From NCBI GenBank assembly GCA_964609365.1, contig CAZSRC010000018.1, forward strand, positions 1 to 14,917: 14,917 nucleotides of DNA, in the 5' to 3' direction. Below, one piece after another: positions 13,218-14,917 of this stretch. Source of the stretch: GCA-002840305 sp964609365. GTDB lineage: Bacteria; Patescibacteriota; Patescibacteriia; Patescibacteriales; UBA12465. Position numbers and translations under genes: made by a program. The notes beneath the pieces were generated by a model. It was not told the origin of the DNA. It did not search any database and was given only the letters and a program-made list of their open reading frames with translations. Numbering within the stretch: position 1 is the stretch's first letter; each line of letters begins with the position of its first letter.

Positions 13218-13237
13218 TAATACAAAGATTTGTATTA
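13218..13237. promoter_or_regulatory. 20-bp palindrome upstream of the ATPase promoter, candidate operator
   Basis: TAATACAAA and TTTGTATTA form perfect 9-bp arms around GA. The site ends 2 bp before the -35 of the ATPase gene, a usual place for a regulator. As RNA it could also fold as a weak A/T hairpin 24 bp after the Fic stop, but no U-tract follows directly. Confidence 0.5.
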
Positions 13238-13239
13238 AC

Positions 13240-13268
13240 TTGCGTTTTTTATTTATATTTGATATAAT
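13240..13268 (+). promoter_or_regulatory. Promoter of the ATPase/TOPRIM-like gene pair
   Basis: TTGCGT (13240-13245) and an extended -10 TGATATAAT (13260-13268) are separated by 17 bp. The expected start is near 13275, giving a leader of about 34 nt of A/T-only sequence before the ATG at 13309. Confidence 0.6.
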
Positions 13269-13308
13269 ATAATTAATAAAAAAATATTAATATATTAATC
13301 AAAAAAAT

Positions 13309-14499
13309 ATGATTAGGGAGGTAAAATTTAGTAATTTTTATTCTTTTTATAAAGAACAAAAAATAAGTTTTTTGGCTAAGAAAAAAAAGACTCATGACTA
13401 TTATTCTTCTGATTCTGGTGACCAAATAAGCAAAATTGCCGGTTTTGCTGGTGGTAATGCTTCAGGTAAAACCAATGTTATGAGATTGTTTAGTTTTTTG
13501 GGTTTTTTTGTTTGTCGAAAAGCTGATGACGACCCAGCTTTAGTTTCTAAAATTGTTTATAAAACCTTTTTTAATAATGAAGAAAAATCAAATTTTTATG
13601 TAGAGTTTGAAATTAATTCATCTATTTTTTATTATAATTTTGCTATACTAAATGATAGAATTTTAGAAGAAAAACTAGAATTCAAGGAAATAAAAAAAGG
13701 AGCTCGAATTAAAACAATTTTTCATAGAAAGGATAATATTTTGAAAATTTTAAATGAGGAGTTGTTTAAAAATATTTCAGCGGAATCTCTACCTCAAATC
13801 AGAGGGGATGTTTCTTTTATTTCTTTTATCAAGCTTTCTCAATATAAAGTTGATATTATTGATATTGTTTATGATTATTTTTTTAGTTTCAGATCAAATA
13901 TTAATGAAAGGGGTCAAAATTTAATTAATTTATTTTCTTTTCAGGGAAATGTTTTAAGTTCTTATTTAAATAACAAAGAACTTCGAGACAAAGCAGAAGA
14001 TTTTGTTCGTAAATTTGACGTTGGCTTGGATGGTTTTGAAATTAGAAAAGAAAAAAAAGAAGATAGTAGTAAATTGTTTGTGAGTGGTATTCATTCTACC
14101 AAAATGAAGAATAAGAAGTTGGATTTTCTTTATGAATCAAGCGGAACTCGTTCTTTGTTTTTTACTTTAGCTAATATATTAAATGCTTTAAAGCATAATA
14201 ATATTGTGATTATTGACGAAATTGAATCTGGTCTTCATCCTGAAGCCCTGAGTAAAATTATAAATTATTTTATTAATGAAAACGAGAAGGGCCAAGCTCA
14301 GTTAATATTTTCATCCCATTCCCATGGTTTTATGGAAAGATTTGATATGCATCAAATATTTCTTGTGGAAAAGAGTAATATGGGAGAGAGTAAGGTTTTT
14401 AGTTTGAGTAAAGTTGATGGAACTGTGCGAAGTGATGAAAATTTTTTAGCTAAGTATATGTCAGGAGCTTACGGTGCTTTTCCTAAGATAAGGGTATGA
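13309..14499 (+). CDS. AAA_21/COG1106-type ATPase, probable defence ATPase (RloA/AbiLi-like)
   Basis: A 396-residue ABC/SMC-like ATPase. The N-terminus MIREVKFSNFYSFYKEQKIS is the usual opening (strand, F-x-N-F-x-S-F). Walker A is GGNASGKTN at 48-56. The signature region is YESSGTRSLFFTLANIL (about 275-291), Walker B is NIVIIDEIESGLHPEAL (about 299-315), and the switch histidine lies in FSSHSHGFM (about 332-340). No DNA-binding or nuclease domain is visible. Such ATPases pair with TOPRIM/RloB-type effectors in abortive-infection systems, and here ATG of the next gene overlaps its TGA (ATGA), indicating translational coupling. The TGA is followed in frame by TAG. It has its own promoter and a palindrome upstream. 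The assignment to a specific named system is uncertain because the partner is incomplete. Confidence 0.85.
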   Translation: MIREVKFSNFYSFYKEQKISFLAKKKKTHDYYSSDSGDQISKIAGFAGGNASGKTNVMRLFSFLGFFVCRKADDDPALVSKIVYKTFFNNEEKSNFYVEFEINSSIFYYNFAILNDRILEEKLEFKEIKKGARIKTIFHRKDNILKILNEELFKNISAESLPQIRGDVSFISFIKLSQYKVDIIDIVYDYFFSFRSNINERGQNLINLFSFQGNVLSSYLNNKELRDKAEDFVRKFDVGLDGFEIRKEKKEDSSKLFVSGIHSTKMKNKKLDFLYESSGTRSLFFTLANILNALKHNNIVIIDEIESGLHPEALSKIINYFINENEKGQAQLIFSSHSHGFMERFDMHQIFLVEKSNMGESKVFSLSKVDGTVRSDENFLAKYMSGAYGAFPKIRV

Positions 14500-14917
14500 T
14501 AGCAAAAAAATTAACCTGTTTCGTTTATTCTGAAGGAGGGAAAGATAACAAATTCCTACAGGGTTTAATTTGTGAATTGGAAAAGTTTCATGCTAAAAAA
14601 TGGGCCTTTAATTATGACAATGCTTCTGGCGGCTCAGCTAGTTTTATTTTAGAAAAATGTTTTGGGGCTATTAGAGGGGCAGCTTATGATGTAATTATTT
14701 GTTTTATTGATTTGGATAGACTTAAAGAGGAAAATAAAAAGGGATGGAAACTTGAAAAAAAATATTTAGAAAATAAATATTTAAAGTTAAATATTTCTAT
14801 AATTTGGTGGGAGGATAATTTGGAAGAGGAATTGAATAGAGTTTTAAATGTTGCTAGATGTGGAAAGTGGAAGACAAATAAAATAGCCAAGGAAGAAATA
14901 AAAAAGTTTAAAAATTC
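14496..14917 (+). CDS. TOPRIM/RloB-like partner of the ATPase, 3' truncated by the window
   Basis: 140 residues are visible from the ATG overlapping the ATPase stop; the frame runs off the end. SEGGKDNKFLQGL (Glu13, Asp17) resembles the first motif of RloB/DUF4276/TOPRIM-like proteins (EGxxDxxF). YDVIICFIDLDRLKE gives the acidic pair Asp72/Asp74 (DxD), and ISIIWWEDNLEEELNRVL occupies the place where RloB proteins have S-x-P-x-F-E-x-W-L. These residues suggest a metal-dependent nuclease-type fold that would be the effector of the pair. Four-base overlap with the ATPase gene supports joint function. Weak purines (AAGGGT) precede the ATG, but a classical Shine-Dalgarno sequence is lacking. RloB-like, AbiLii-like and DUF4435 (PARIS AriB) relatives cannot be separated without the C-terminus. 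Confidence 0.6.
   Translation, partial: MIAKKLTCFVYSEGGKDNKFLQGLICELEKFHAKKWAFNYDNASGGSASFILEKCFGAIRGAAYDVIICFIDLDRLKEENKKGWKLEKKYLENKYLKLNISIIWWEDNLEEELNRVLNVARCGKWKTNKIAKEEIKKFKN

Noticed and set aside
14491..14502. UGA recoded as glycine (Gracilibacteria/Absconditabacteria code)
   Set aside because: The only terminal TGA is followed in frame by TAG, GGN glycine codons are common, and no conserved gene is cut at an in-frame TGA.

Overview
The window is AT-rich DNA from a bacterium with short A/T-only intergenic gaps, lysine-rich proteins and almost exclusively TAA stops. The gene set (7TM/multi-PAS histidine kinase, FISUMP-type protein, SecA with a SEC-C tail, Bro-N/DinD-type gene, short HPF, compact delta') fits a Candidatus Patescibacteria (CPR), Parcubacteria-like lineage. 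This assignment rests on gene content alone. The standard code applies: no gene needs UGA as an amino acid.

Positions 1-10305 are mainly core genes on the + strand. The 3' end of a FISUMP-domain surface protein is followed by a large orphan membrane histidine kinase that runs almost directly into the DNA polymerase III delta' gene (holB). A promoter inside the end of holB starts a second tight operon: a BNR/Asp-box lipoprotein, frr (ribosome recycling), rseP (site-2 protease), hpf (ribosome hibernation), secA (preprotein translocase ATPase) and a 62-residue four-cysteine protein. It combines ribosome handling with envelope and secretion functions.

Positions 10306-11308 are a small mosaic. 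Just after the 62-residue gene lies an echo of the secA 3' end (coding YKKCCG). It is followed 2 bp later by the first copy of a perfect 25-bp direct repeat. The second copy lies 957 bp downstream, and the pair encloses a Bro-N/DinD-family gene that looks richer in G+C than its neighbours. That gene is broken near its start by a T8 homopolymer, through deletion/insertion or a recoding site.

Positions 11309-12187 hold two adjacent small membrane proteins with similar two-helix C-termini: a PspC-domain protein and a protein whose N-terminal 70 residues carry 16 cysteines encoded by short tandem DNA repeats.

Positions 12188-14917 are an accessory, probably defence-related block. A Fic protein is preceded by two operators exactly 50 bp apart, one lying within a perfect-consensus promoter. 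Next is an AAA_21-type ATPase behind its own promoter and a palindrome, overlapping by ATGA a TOPRIM/RloB-like partner cut by the window end. None of the clear gene starts has a convincing Shine-Dalgarno sequence, and several have TATAAT a few bases upstream of the ATG.
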